A stretch of 64,000 nt of DNA from Desulfamplus sp964425195 (lineage in GTDB: Bacteria; Desulfobacterota; Desulfobacteria; Desulfobacterales; Desulfobacteraceae): the NCBI GenBank assembly GCA_964425195.1, contig CAYRLG010000004.1, positions 62,001 through 126,000 on the forward strand, given 5' to 3'. Numbering within the stretch: position 1 is the stretch's first letter; every line of letters starts with the position of its first letter. Positions 27,506 to 36,234 of the stretch are shown piece by piece. Under the pieces are notes generated by a model that did not search any database, had not been told where the DNA came from, and saw only the letters and a list, made by a program, of their open reading frames with translations. The position numbers and the translations under genes were made by a program.

Positions 27506-29965
27506 CTACAGTTTCATAATACTTTTTACCAGAACAACAACTTCGTCAATCATAAAGTTCTCTGCAAATTCATTGATTACATTTTTCAATTTTAATATTG
27601 TACCATCAGTTGTGGAAATGGCTTCAATCCACTCTTGAATACCTGCGATATCGCCCTGCTTTGAAACTTCAAGCAGGAGATCAAGATTATCTACTTTTTT
27701 TGCAATATGGAGAAGCTCCTCTAAGGAAAATTTTGTTGAGCTATATCCTTGAGCATCTATAATACTCTCCTTCTTTAAAAAAGAGTCAGTTATCCCATCT
27801 TTATAAGAGTTATTCTCTTCTGCCTCGTATATCCACTCAATATCTTTGTATTTTGATAGCACTGTAAAAAGAGAGTTAAGACTAACTGGTTTTGTGAGGA
27901 ACTCATCACAACCAGCACGAAGACTTTTCTCTCTTGACTCATTAACTACACTTGCAGAGATAGCAATAATTAGTATCCCTTTTAATGCAGGATTCCTTCT
28001 TATATGTTCCACTGCTTCAAAGCCATTCATTTTAGGCATCATAAGATCCATTAAAATAACGTCTGGTCTGTTTGCAAGAGCCTTTTCAATACAATCTTTT
28101 CCATTTTCTGCCATCTGAACAATAAATCCAATAGGCTCTAAAGCATCTCTTAAAAGCTCTCTGTTATTTAAGTTGTCATCTGCAACAAGTATATGAAAAT
28201 TTTTGTTTGCAATTCTAACAATATCTCTACCTGATTCAAGTTTAATCTCCCTTCCGCTTGTTTCAGGTAGGTTTATTGAAAAGCTAAAGTGACTGCCCTC
28301 TCCTAACTTTGATTTTACAAGAAGTTCACCTCCCATAAGTCTTACAAGTCTTTGAGATATAGCAAGCCCAAGACCTGTGCCTTGTGAGCTGTTATTAGGG
28401 TTTCCAGCTTGTTCAAAGGGATAGAATATCTTTTCTAAATCTTTTTCATCAATACCTACTCCTGTGTCTCTTATTGAAAAGAGAATCGAGCCTGCTGAAC
28501 CTTTTGGTACATCCAAATCTGGTTCAACTATATACTCTACTCCACCAGTTGAGGTGAATTTCACGGCATTATCAAGAATATTGAACAATACTTGACGAAT
28601 TCTAACCTCGTCACCTATAACCCATTTAGGAAGATTTTCAGAAACTTTAAGGCTAAAGTGGATATTTTTCTTTTTTGCCTTGATTCGTGTTATCGCAGAT
28701 GTTGACTCTAAAAGCCCTGCAAGCGAAAACTCGACTGGATTTATCTCCATCTTACCAGCCTCAATCTTTGATAGATCTAAAATGTCATTGATCATCATAA
28801 GAAGATGTTCACCACTTTGACTGATTATTCTAAGCTGTTTTAACTCCTTTTCATGAAGATTTCCATTTCTCTCCATTATCTGTGTATAGCCAAGAATACC
28901 GTTTAGAGGTGTCCTAAGTTCATGACTCATGTTGGCAAGAAAGGCACTTTTTGCTCTGTTTGCAACTTCAGCTCTCTCTTTAGATGTCATAAGTTCATGG
29001 TTTAAATCTTGAAGACGGCGAGTTCTCTCTACAACCTTCTGTTCTAAAATTGATTTATGATTTTCAAGCTGAACATCTCTAAGTCTAATTTCACTTACCA
29101 TCTGGTTAAATGCCTGAATCATGTTATGTATCTCGTCATTTGATTCATGATAACATGGAACTCTAAGAGAGTAGTTTTTCTCTTGTGCTATCGTATTAAC
29201 AGCATGAGTTAGAGCTAAAATAGGGGCGATCAAAATTTTCATAAATCTTGATGAGACAAAATAGAGCATAAAACCTGTAGCCATAAGAGTTATGATAGCA
29301 TACCCCACATACCATCTAAAAAGCTCTATAATCTTGCTTTTTCCTACAATAATTAAAAGATGACCAAGCTGTTTATCTTTAAATATAATAGATTTATGAA
29401 ATTCAAGCATATTATTGTTGTAGTTAAGCCCATCTGGCATAATTTTTCTTTTTGCAAGCAGATCAGAGTTAATAGTGGCAGCAGATAGATCATCACTTTT
29501 ACTCTCACTATTCTCACCGATTTTAGATTTTCCATCAATTGCTGCTATATATGATGCAAAAAGTTCTCCTTTATCGGTATAAACTGCTGCTGCCAAGATA
29601 TCGTTGTTTTCACTTAAAGAGTTTAAGGTATCTTTCGCTGCATCTGGATCGTTAAAATAGAGAGGTGTTTCAATGTGAGTCTCAACCAAAGCTGCAAGAG
29701 ATGAGCCTAAGTAGTGGATAGCTCTTTTCATAATATGAATGTCATTGATAATAAAAAAAGTACCTGCAAATACAAGTGCAACCACATTAGTTGCCATAAT
29801 AATTATAACTATTTTGGTTTTAAGGCTCTGTTTTGATAGGAAGAGATGAAAAAGCCGTCTGTGCATACGCATATTTTGAACCTGCTGTTTGCAGTTTATA
29901 TCCAAAGAGGGATTACAGTAACAATTAAGGTGTGACGAGTCCTCTCTATTTTTAAATATATCCAT
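27506..29965 (-). CDS. Hybrid sensor histidine kinase (HAMP-HisKA-HATPase-REC)
   Basis: 819 residues. Two membrane helices (about 50-72 and 215-240) flank a periplasmic sensor of about 140 residues resembling the CHASE8-type sensor of YfiN relatives. HAMP, a coiled coil, HisKA (FLANMSHELRTPLNG), HATPase (DNAVKFTS, DTGVGI, GTGLGLAISQRL) and one receiver (VADDN, phospho-Asp in VILMDLMMP, KPVS) follow. The last 75 residues are helical with no clear Hpt His. It lies 4 bp after the YfiR-like gene, and a YfiR-type protein would be the natural periplasmic regulator of its sensor (inference from the YfiBNR system). Confidence 0.9.
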   Translation of the reverse strand: MDIFKNREDSSHLNCYCNPSLDINCKQQVQNMRMHRRLFHLFLSKQSLKTKIVIIIMATNVVALVFAGTFFIINDIHIMKRAIHYLGSSLAALVETHIETPLYFNDPDAAKDTLNSLSENNDILAAAVYTDKGELFASYIAAIDGKSKIGENSESKSDDLSAATINSDLLAKRKIMPDGLNYNNNMLEFHKSIIFKDKQLGHLLIIVGKSKIIELFRWYVGYAIITLMATGFMLYFVSSRFMKILIAPILALTHAVNTIAQEKNYSLRVPCYHESNDEIHNMIQAFNQMVSEIRLRDVQLENHKSILEQKVVERTRRLQDLNHELMTSKERAEVANRAKSAFLANMSHELRTPLNGILGYTQIMERNGNLHEKELKQLRIISQSGEHLLMMINDILDLSKIEAGKMEINPVEFSLAGLLESTSAITRIKAKKKNIHFSLKVSENLPKWVIGDEVRIRQVLFNILDNAVKFTSTGGVEYIVEPDLDVPKGSAGSILFSIRDTGVGIDEKDLEKIFYPFEQAGNPNNSSQGTGLGLAISQRLVRLMGGELLVKSKLGEGSHFSFSINLPETSGREIKLESGRDIVRIANKNFHILVADDNLNNRELLRDALEPIGFIVQMAENGKDCIEKALANRPDVILMDLMMPKMNGFEAVEHIRRNPALKGILIIAISASVVNESREKSLRAGCDEFLTKPVSLNSLFTVLSKYKDIEWIYEAEENNSYKDGITDSFLKKESIIDAQGYSSTKFSLEELLHIAKKVDNLDLLLEVSKQGDIAGIQEWIEAISTTDGTILKLKNVINEFAENFMIDEVVVLVKSIMKL

Positions 29966-29969
29966 AATC

Positions 29970-30590
29970 TTATTTTCGATTCTCTGGGGTCACTATTTTA
30001 GCAAGCCTAAGAAGATGAGAACTTATCTTGATATCAGCCAACTCTTTTGCCCTCATATTGATCTCAAAACCTATCCGGTTATTAGCTTTTTTGAAAAAAT
30101 TAATTATCCCGCCATTTTGAGTAAAACCCGGAAAGTCTCCAATAGTTAAAATAGGCTTACCCTTAAGCTGTAGTTGGTCAAGCAGAGGCTTTATACGCTT
30201 TTTTTCTGACTTGCTAACAACTAAAATCTGAATTTTTCCTATATTGTCAATATCTGTATAGATATGTTCACTATCTGGGTAGTGGACTAACTTAAGTTTT
30301 TTACCGTGAAAATATCTTTTTTCAAATGGCTCAAAAAGTCCTTGATACTCATTTTCTCCTATAAAAGCTATGGTAAATTGATCTGAATTATCTTCAAAAG
30401 AGTGATTTGGCCACTCAATAAAATCTGTAAATTTAATTATCATAGCTGCTTGAATCTCCTGTTGCGAAGATTCTTGAGCATAAAGTTCAGAAGAAAATAT
30501 CAAACTTTGTAGAATTAAACAGGGAATCTGTGAAGAGATATAAAGAAGCGTAAAGGTGATAAAAATTCGTTTGATTAAACGCATTGGCAT
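29970..30590 (-). CDS. YfiR-family periplasmic protein (DUF4154)
   Basis: 206 residues with a hydrophobic N-terminal export signal (about 10-38). The mature region starts with QQEIQAAMIIKFTDFIEWP, the YfiR/DUF4154 signature, and later has ILTIGDFPGFTQNGGIINF. YfiR proteins repress a membrane sensor from the periplasm. The start overlaps the TonB receptor stop by one base and the hybrid kinase follows 4 bp on, so the three are one unit. Confidence 0.88.
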   Translation of the reverse strand: MPMRLIKRIFITFTLLYISSQIPCLILQSLIFSSELYAQESSQQEIQAAMIIKFTDFIEWPNHSFEDNSDQFTIAFIGENEYQGLFEPFEKRYFHGKKLKLVHYPDSEHIYTDIDNIGKIQILVVSKSEKKRIKPLLDQLQLKGKPILTIGDFPGFTQNGGIINFFKKANNRIGFEINMRAKELADIKISSHLLRLAKIVTPENRK

Positions 30591-33055
30591 TAAAATTTCC
30601 AGTCCAAACCAATAGTGTAAGTTGGATGCTCTAAGGAGATGTTTTCATAATTTTGAAGACTATAATAGTAACCAGCTGCTGGAACAGTGTTATTAAAGAT
30701 ATTTTCTCCTTTAATTGTAAGAGAGCAATTTTTTGTAAAATGGTATCTTACACCAAAATTGACCACAAAGCGATGGTGGTCGAAAAGATCGCCTGTAGTT
30801 GAACCGTATTCTGAAGGTAACTCTTGAACACTTTGCTCTTTTGATAAAGCATCTGTCTGTAAATCTGACTCTTGACTCTCTTCACTTGAGATATTTATAG
30901 GTGAGTTTATAGTGCTTTGAGTTACTGTCTCAGTAGGCGAGTTAAAAAGTGCACCTATTGAGATATCTAATCTATCGTTAATAAACGATCTTGTAATATT
31001 CATCTTAACTGTCTGTTCAGGAAAGGCTCTCCAGTGATCTCCTGACTTACTTACCAAATATGGGTTAAGTTCAGTATCATCTTCCATATTATATGGCTGT
31101 GAAAAGGAGTACGATACCTCCATATTAGTGCCACTATCTGGAATAAACTTAAAAGATGCCTCAAATCCTGCGGAAGCAAACTCGTCAGCCCTGTAATGAG
31201 CCGTCAGTTGCTCTAACTCATCAGAAATAATAGAAAAGATGGTATTATCAAATATATTGCTGTAAAGGCTTAAGTTGAACTGAAGTCTATCTGCCATAAA
31301 ATCTTGATAATAGCTTAACTCATAACTTTGAACCTCTTCTGCAACAATAGGTTTATTATCTCGTAACTGAATAGATTTAAGTATTGTCATATAGTCAGGA
31401 TAGTGGTAGCCCTCTTGATAGACAAACTTAACTGTTTTGTTGTTATCAATATCGTAAGTGACTCCCACTCTTGGTATTAGCACGTCAATTGAATAGATAT
31501 CATTGCTTTTATTAGTATAATTTGCTGGTACAACTTCTATCTGATCGTTATTTATAATGCTAAAACCCTCAAGAGTTGTAATCTGAAATGAAGAGTCCCT
31601 AACTTTATCGTATCTGATACCTGCAAAAAGGTTTAAATTTTTTGTCAACTTATAGTTATCTTCAAAAAAGATAGAGGTTTCAATCCACTTTAAATCAGCT
31701 TTAAAATCGAGCATAAAATCACCATTTTGATCAACCAGATCAGGAATATAAAATGAAATACGATCAGAACTGAGCTGCTTTGAAAATGCTGAACCTCCAA
31801 ATGCGATTAGATGATCTGGAAGGCGAGTTGTTCTAAATATTAAATTCGATTTTAGCTGAATCTCTGAGCAAATCTCAGACTGTAATGGTGATAGATAGGC
31901 ACCAGGATCATACTCAAAATATTGTAGAGGTAACCCAATTGTAAGGTTTTCGCTATCTGTGAGATCAAGGCTTAACTGAGGAAGAAGAGCCATAGTTTTC
32001 ATCTCTACCTGCTTATTAGAGTAAGAGCTAATATTGTCATTAGAAGCAGAAGTTTGAGAATATAAACCGGCTGATGTTTCTTGCAGATTGTTATCTTGTG
32101 CAGTAGGTTGAATAGAAAAGGCTCTCCATGGAGTTGTAGATTCAATTTTTTCATTTTGAACAACTCCAAATAGAGTAAAATTTTCTCTATTCCAGTTTAA
32201 TGAAAAGCGTGTATTTATATCTGGAAAGTAGTTGTTATTTATGCTGAACTCTTCTATTTTAGCATTATCGCTGCTATTTAGACTATTGTAAGCTGTTTTA
32301 TAGTTGCCACTTTCGCCTATACCATCTGATTTCACTCCACCAGCATAGATAAATATATCCCCATATTCAGAAGAGGTGCTACCATAACCTGTCTCTGTTT
32401 TTAAAAGTCCGTCTGTCAAACCAACTTCACTCTTTATAAAACCTCCAAGGTTTTCTCTGCCATTTTTGGGGATAACATTGATAAATCCATTTATTGAGCC
32501 ACTGCCATGAATGATAGAGCATGGACCTTTTAAAACCTCTATTCTTTGGATATCACCAAGTAAAGGAAGATTTAGATTTGTATTGATTCCTGTACCGCTG
32601 CTAACATTCATGTTTGTTCCATTTAGCATAAATAGAGTTGTTGCATTAGATGGTGATGCAATTCCTCTGGTTGAGTAAAGAGAGCCAGAGCTATAAGCAT
32701 TTGATATGTGAACACCGGGTACATAATATTGAAGAAAGTCTGATATGCTTGCAGAGTATGAACTCTCGATAAGCTTTTGTGGAACTATGTATAAAGAGCC
32801 AGGAGACTTTTCAGGAGCAATGTCAAAAAAAGTTGTTGAACTGACCTCGATTGACATTAACTGCTCTATGCTTAAATCAGCAAGAGCCTCTACAGAGCTT
32901 TTTGTGTTGGTCGAGAGTGATTTATTTTCTAAAATAGTTCTCTGTTGTTGTGCAAAACTAATAATTGGAGTTATGAGGATAACAAAAGATATAAATAGAG
33001 ATTGTAAGATAAGCGGTTTTAATAAAGAGTTAATTTGCATTTTTATCTCTTTCAA
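30590..33055 (-). CDS. TonB-dependent outer-membrane receptor
   Basis: 821 residues with an N-terminal signal peptide. A plug domain (about 65-200; DFLQYYVPGVHISN, STRGIASPSNATTLFMLNG, RIEVLKGPCSIIHGSGSINGFINVI) is followed by a large beta-barrel rich in aromatic strands and ending in the typical terminal aromatic (DWKF). The substrate is unknown and no siderophore or cobalamin genes are adjacent. It overlaps the upstream kinase gene by 26 bp. The SIEQLMSIEVSS start of the mature protein is common in receptors linked to YfiR-kinase operons, which may sense rather than only import. Confidence 0.92.
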   Translation of the reverse strand: MKEIKMQINSLLKPLILQSLFISFVILITPIISFAQQQRTILENKSLSTNTKSSVEALADLSIEQLMSIEVSSTTFFDIAPEKSPGSLYIVPQKLIESSYSASISDFLQYYVPGVHISNAYSSGSLYSTRGIASPSNATTLFMLNGTNMNVSSGTGINTNLNLPLLGDIQRIEVLKGPCSIIHGSGSINGFINVIPKNGRENLGGFIKSEVGLTDGLLKTETGYGSTSSEYGDIFIYAGGVKSDGIGESGNYKTAYNSLNSSDNAKIEEFSINNNYFPDINTRFSLNWNRENFTLFGVVQNEKIESTTPWRAFSIQPTAQDNNLQETSAGLYSQTSASNDNISSYSNKQVEMKTMALLPQLSLDLTDSENLTIGLPLQYFEYDPGAYLSPLQSEICSEIQLKSNLIFRTTRLPDHLIAFGGSAFSKQLSSDRISFYIPDLVDQNGDFMLDFKADLKWIETSIFFEDNYKLTKNLNLFAGIRYDKVRDSSFQITTLEGFSIINNDQIEVVPANYTNKSNDIYSIDVLIPRVGVTYDIDNNKTVKFVYQEGYHYPDYMTILKSIQLRDNKPIVAEEVQSYELSYYQDFMADRLQFNLSLYSNIFDNTIFSIISDELEQLTAHYRADEFASAGFEASFKFIPDSGTNMEVSYSFSQPYNMEDDTELNPYLVSKSGDHWRAFPEQTVKMNITRSFINDRLDISIGALFNSPTETVTQSTINSPINISSEESQESDLQTDALSKEQSVQELPSEYGSTTGDLFDHHRFVVNFGVRYHFTKNCSLTIKGENIFNNTVPAAGYYYSLQNYENISLEHPTYTIGLDWKF

Positions 33056-35204
33056 TCACATTTCTGATAGTCTCTCCTAAATCTTGCATAGAGACAGGCT
33101 TCATCATATATGCAGCAATACCGCTCTGCTTTGCCTTCTCTTCATCTATCAAAGAGCTGTAGCCACTGCATACAATAACAGGCATATTAGCTCGAATTTC
33201 TCTCACCTTTTGAGCAAGTTTAGCACCTGTCATCTGTGGCATAGTCATATCTGTTATGATAAGATCAAAAGCATCTGGATTTGCCATAAAAAGCTCAAGA
33301 GCATCTTCAGGATTAGATTTACTTTCAACTTTATATCCTAATCTTTCAAGCATCTCATTAGTCATCTCAACAATAAATTCATCATCATCAACAAGAAGAA
33401 CTCTCTCTGTTCCATAATAGATGGTATCAACTTGCTGTTCATCGTCAGTATCAGCAACTATTGGCAAAGTCACAATTGGGATTAAAATAGTAAATGTTGT
33501 GCCAGTTGCTGGACTGCTTTGCACTGTAATAACCCCATTATGATTTTTAACAATACCGTGAACCACAGCAAGCCCCATACCAGTACCTTTATCAACTCTT
33601 TTGGTTGTAAAGTATGGATCAAAGATTTTGTCAATTATATCTGAGGCAATTCCAGGTCCTGTATCAGTTACAGTAATCTTGACATGCTCTCCTTTGCCTG
33701 AATAATCTACTGTTCCACCAATATGAGTTGATACTCCAGCATGGCTATCGTTTATGGTATATTTGTCTATCTCATTCTCAAGTATCAGTTTCTCAACTGC
33801 TATCTCAATAGTACCTTCCATATTCTCCATAGCTTGAGATGCATTAATACATAAATTTATAATAATTTGGTGAATCTGAGTCGGATGTCCTAAAACAGTT
33901 GCTTCAATATTAGAGGGGATATCTTCTTTAAGCTCTATTGAGACCGGTATAGTTGCACGTAACAGATGAATGGATTCTTTTATAACAGGTACAATGTCTA
34001 TCGGTTTGAGATCAAGCTCGCTTTTTCTGCTAAAACTTAAAAGCTGTTTGACTATACTTGATGCTTTTTGTCCAGCAACTCTTATCGATTCAATCTTATA
34101 ATAAGCAGGGTGGGATTGTGGTATATCTTCTATGGCAAGCTCTGCATTACCAAGCATAATGTTAAGAATATTATTAAAGTCGTGTGCAATACCTCCAGTT
34201 AATGTACCTATTGACTCCAACTTTTGAGCCTGCCTAAGTTCATTTTCAAGAAATTTTTTACTGGTTACATCTCTAAAAACCCCTTCAATACCTACGATAT
34301 TACCATTAATATCTTTAAAAAAATGGGCATTAGTTGAAGCCCACCAAACTGTTCCATCCTTTTTTTTAAGCCTCTCTTCATAGTTGCTAAGATAGCCTTT
34401 TTTTGAAAGAGCCTTAAAAAATTCATCTCTTCCAGAGTTTTCTAAATAGAATATTTCAGCTATTGATCTGCCAGTCACCTCCTCAACAGTATAACCAGAT
34501 GTACTCTCACATGATTTGGATATAAATATAATTTTGCCATCCATATCTGTTCTATAAAGAATATCAGGTATGTTCTCTATAAGAATACGATATTGCTCTC
34601 TGCTTCTATGCAGCTCTTCCCTTGCCTGACGATGTTCTTCAACCTCAAATAGCAAAGAGGAGTTTACAATAGATAACTCCATTGTCCGCAGCTTAACCTT
34701 CTGTTCAAGTAGATGTTTTGAATTGAGCAGACGAATATTAAGATGGCATATAAAATAGAGCAAAATAAGTGCAAATAGAACATATATCTCTAAATAGATG
34801 GTATCGCATTTCCAGATTGCTGAAACTAAACCTATCTTTTTACCATCATATATTACATCAGAATGAAGAGGGACTTCGGGCATTAGATGTAAAAAGATGA
34901 AGAGCCTTTCAATCCAGCCATTTGTCTGACCGTTAGCGTCTTTGAAAAGATTACCCTTAGTATCAATAACAGAGATACTTTTGTAGTTATGGGATTTACA
35001 AGCAAGCGTTAGATACTCTTCCGCTCCCTCTGGATTTATATTCCAAAGTGCATTAGAGATAACAGTAGCATGCTGTTGTATGCGAAAATGGGCTTTTTTA
35101 TACTCATATTTCTCATAAATAAAGACAAAAAGAGCGAAAAAAACAAAAAACACAATAGCTGTTGCTAATGTCAATTTTTTATAACTAAATTTATTGTATA
35201 TCAA
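33030..35204 (-). CDS. PAS-containing hybrid histidine kinase
   Basis: 724 residues. An N-terminal membrane helix (about 10-30), a short periplasmic domain and a second helix (about 135-158) lead to a coiled coil and a PAS domain (about 205-325, YRILIENIPDILYRTDMDG). The kinase core has HisKA GGIAHDFNNILNIMLGN (NtrB-like), and HATPase with NLCINASQAM and GTGMGLAVVHGIV. The C-terminal receiver (about 600-720) has VDDDE, phospho-Asp in LIITDMTMP and MKPVS. It lies 37 bp after a solute-binding protein gene that may supply its ligand. Confidence 0.9.
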   Translation of the reverse strand: MIYNKFSYKKLTLATAIVFFVFFALFVFIYEKYEYKKAHFRIQQHATVISNALWNINPEGAEEYLTLACKSHNYKSISVIDTKGNLFKDANGQTNGWIERLFIFLHLMPEVPLHSDVIYDGKKIGLVSAIWKCDTIYLEIYVLFALILLYFICHLNIRLLNSKHLLEQKVKLRTMELSIVNSSLLFEVEEHRQAREELHRSREQYRILIENIPDILYRTDMDGKIIFISKSCESTSGYTVEEVTGRSIAEIFYLENSGRDEFFKALSKKGYLSNYEERLKKKDGTVWWASTNAHFFKDINGNIVGIEGVFRDVTSKKFLENELRQAQKLESIGTLTGGIAHDFNNILNIMLGNAELAIEDIPQSHPAYYKIESIRVAGQKASSIVKQLLSFSRKSELDLKPIDIVPVIKESIHLLRATIPVSIELKEDIPSNIEATVLGHPTQIHQIIINLCINASQAMENMEGTIEIAVEKLILENEIDKYTINDSHAGVSTHIGGTVDYSGKGEHVKITVTDTGPGIASDIIDKIFDPYFTTKRVDKGTGMGLAVVHGIVKNHNGVITVQSSPATGTTFTILIPIVTLPIVADTDDEQQVDTIYYGTERVLLVDDDEFIVEMTNEMLERLGYKVESKSNPEDALELFMANPDAFDLIITDMTMPQMTGAKLAQKVREIRANMPVIVCSGYSSLIDEEKAKQSGIAAYMMKPVSMQDLGETIRNVIERDKNAN

Positions 35205-35241
35205 TATAGTTATTCCTTAATTTGCCTATTTTGATCTTAAT

Positions 35242-36078
35242 TTAAAAATCAGAATGGATAGAGTTATTGTATCCATATAATTTAATAGCTTCATTAATCT
35301 TATCAATAGTTTTATCTTCTACCTGTTTGCTGAAAATAAGATATCTTTTATTACCTTCCGGCATATCTGAAAATTTTATAAATTCAAAGTCACTTTTAGG
35401 AACACCTGACGTTGCTATGATATTTTCTGCCTCCTCCTGTGCAATAAAAAAGTAATCAGCACGTCTTAGATAGATCATTTTAAGCATTTCAACCGGATCA
35501 ACAGTAGTAACTAAACTCTTAGGATTAATCGTAGCTATTTTGTCATCTATAAACTGACCATATGAGTACCCCCTTTTTACTAAAAAGACAAGTTCCTTAT
35601 TAAACAAAATCTCCTCTACAGTTCTGCCTGATATCATATTTTTAGGGTTGTCCGCTCTCTTTATAGCTATAGTTTCTCTGTCTTGATAGATAGGTAGCGA
35701 GTATTTAGCAAATATTTCACGCTCAGGTTTCTTATACCACCCAACACCACAATCTTTTGAGGTATTAGCCTTTATAATATCTAACTGTCTTGTTGCTGGT
35801 GTCTTTTCCCATTTAAAAGGTATATTTGCCTGTTTAAACACACTCTTTGCAGGGTCAGCACATAATCCATAAACGTCTAAACTACCAGTGATATAGTAAG
35901 GGGGTTTTTCATGGTAATGTATTGTAATAAGATTAACACTATCTAATTGTGACGGGGAAGGTGTAGTGTTCAAAGCAATATCTTCATGTGAAATGAATAG
36001 TCTTGAATAGAGCACAGAGAGCAACATAACCATACATACTACAAATATCTTAAAATATTGATAGTATTTAAACTTCAT
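35242..36078 (-). CDS. Extracellular solute-binding protein, family 3-like
   Basis: 278 residues with an N-terminal hydrophobic segment (about 8-30). The body (LITIHYHEKPPYY, KTPATRQLDIIKANTSKDCGVGWYKKPEREIFAKYS) matches amino-acid-type periplasmic binding folds often used as sensors. No ABC permease or ATPase is adjacent. It heads a five-gene minus-strand signalling operon, so it probably acts as a sensory binding protein for the downstream kinases (inference). Confidence 0.75.
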   Translation of the reverse strand: MKFKYYQYFKIFVVCMVMLLSVLYSRLFISHEDIALNTTPSPSQLDSVNLITIHYHEKPPYYITGSLDVYGLCADPAKSVFKQANIPFKWEKTPATRQLDIIKANTSKDCGVGWYKKPEREIFAKYSLPIYQDRETIAIKRADNPKNMISGRTVEEILFNKELVFLVKRGYSYGQFIDDKIATINPKSLVTTVDPVEMLKMIYLRRADYFFIAQEEAENIIATSGVPKSDFEFIKFSDMPEGNKRYLIFSKQVEDKTIDKINEAIKLYGYNNSIHSDF

Positions 36079-36130
36079 AATAGGTGCATTCTACCCAATT
36101 CGCAAAATATAAAAATGCAATATTAAAAAA

Positions 36131-36176
36131 AAACAATCTGCTGATTGTGCCTCTAAATATAAGCAGAATCAGCAGA
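36131..36176 (-). terminator. Rho-independent terminator of alaS
   Basis: A 14-bp inverted repeat with one mismatch (36137-36150 with 36163-36176), followed on the minus strand by TTGTTTTTTTTT. It lies 59 bp after the alaS stop. Confidence 0.85.
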
Positions 36177-36234
36177 AATAGCCTTATAGTTTTATAAAAT
36201 GTGTGACCATTTTAAGGGAGGGGCAATACAAATT

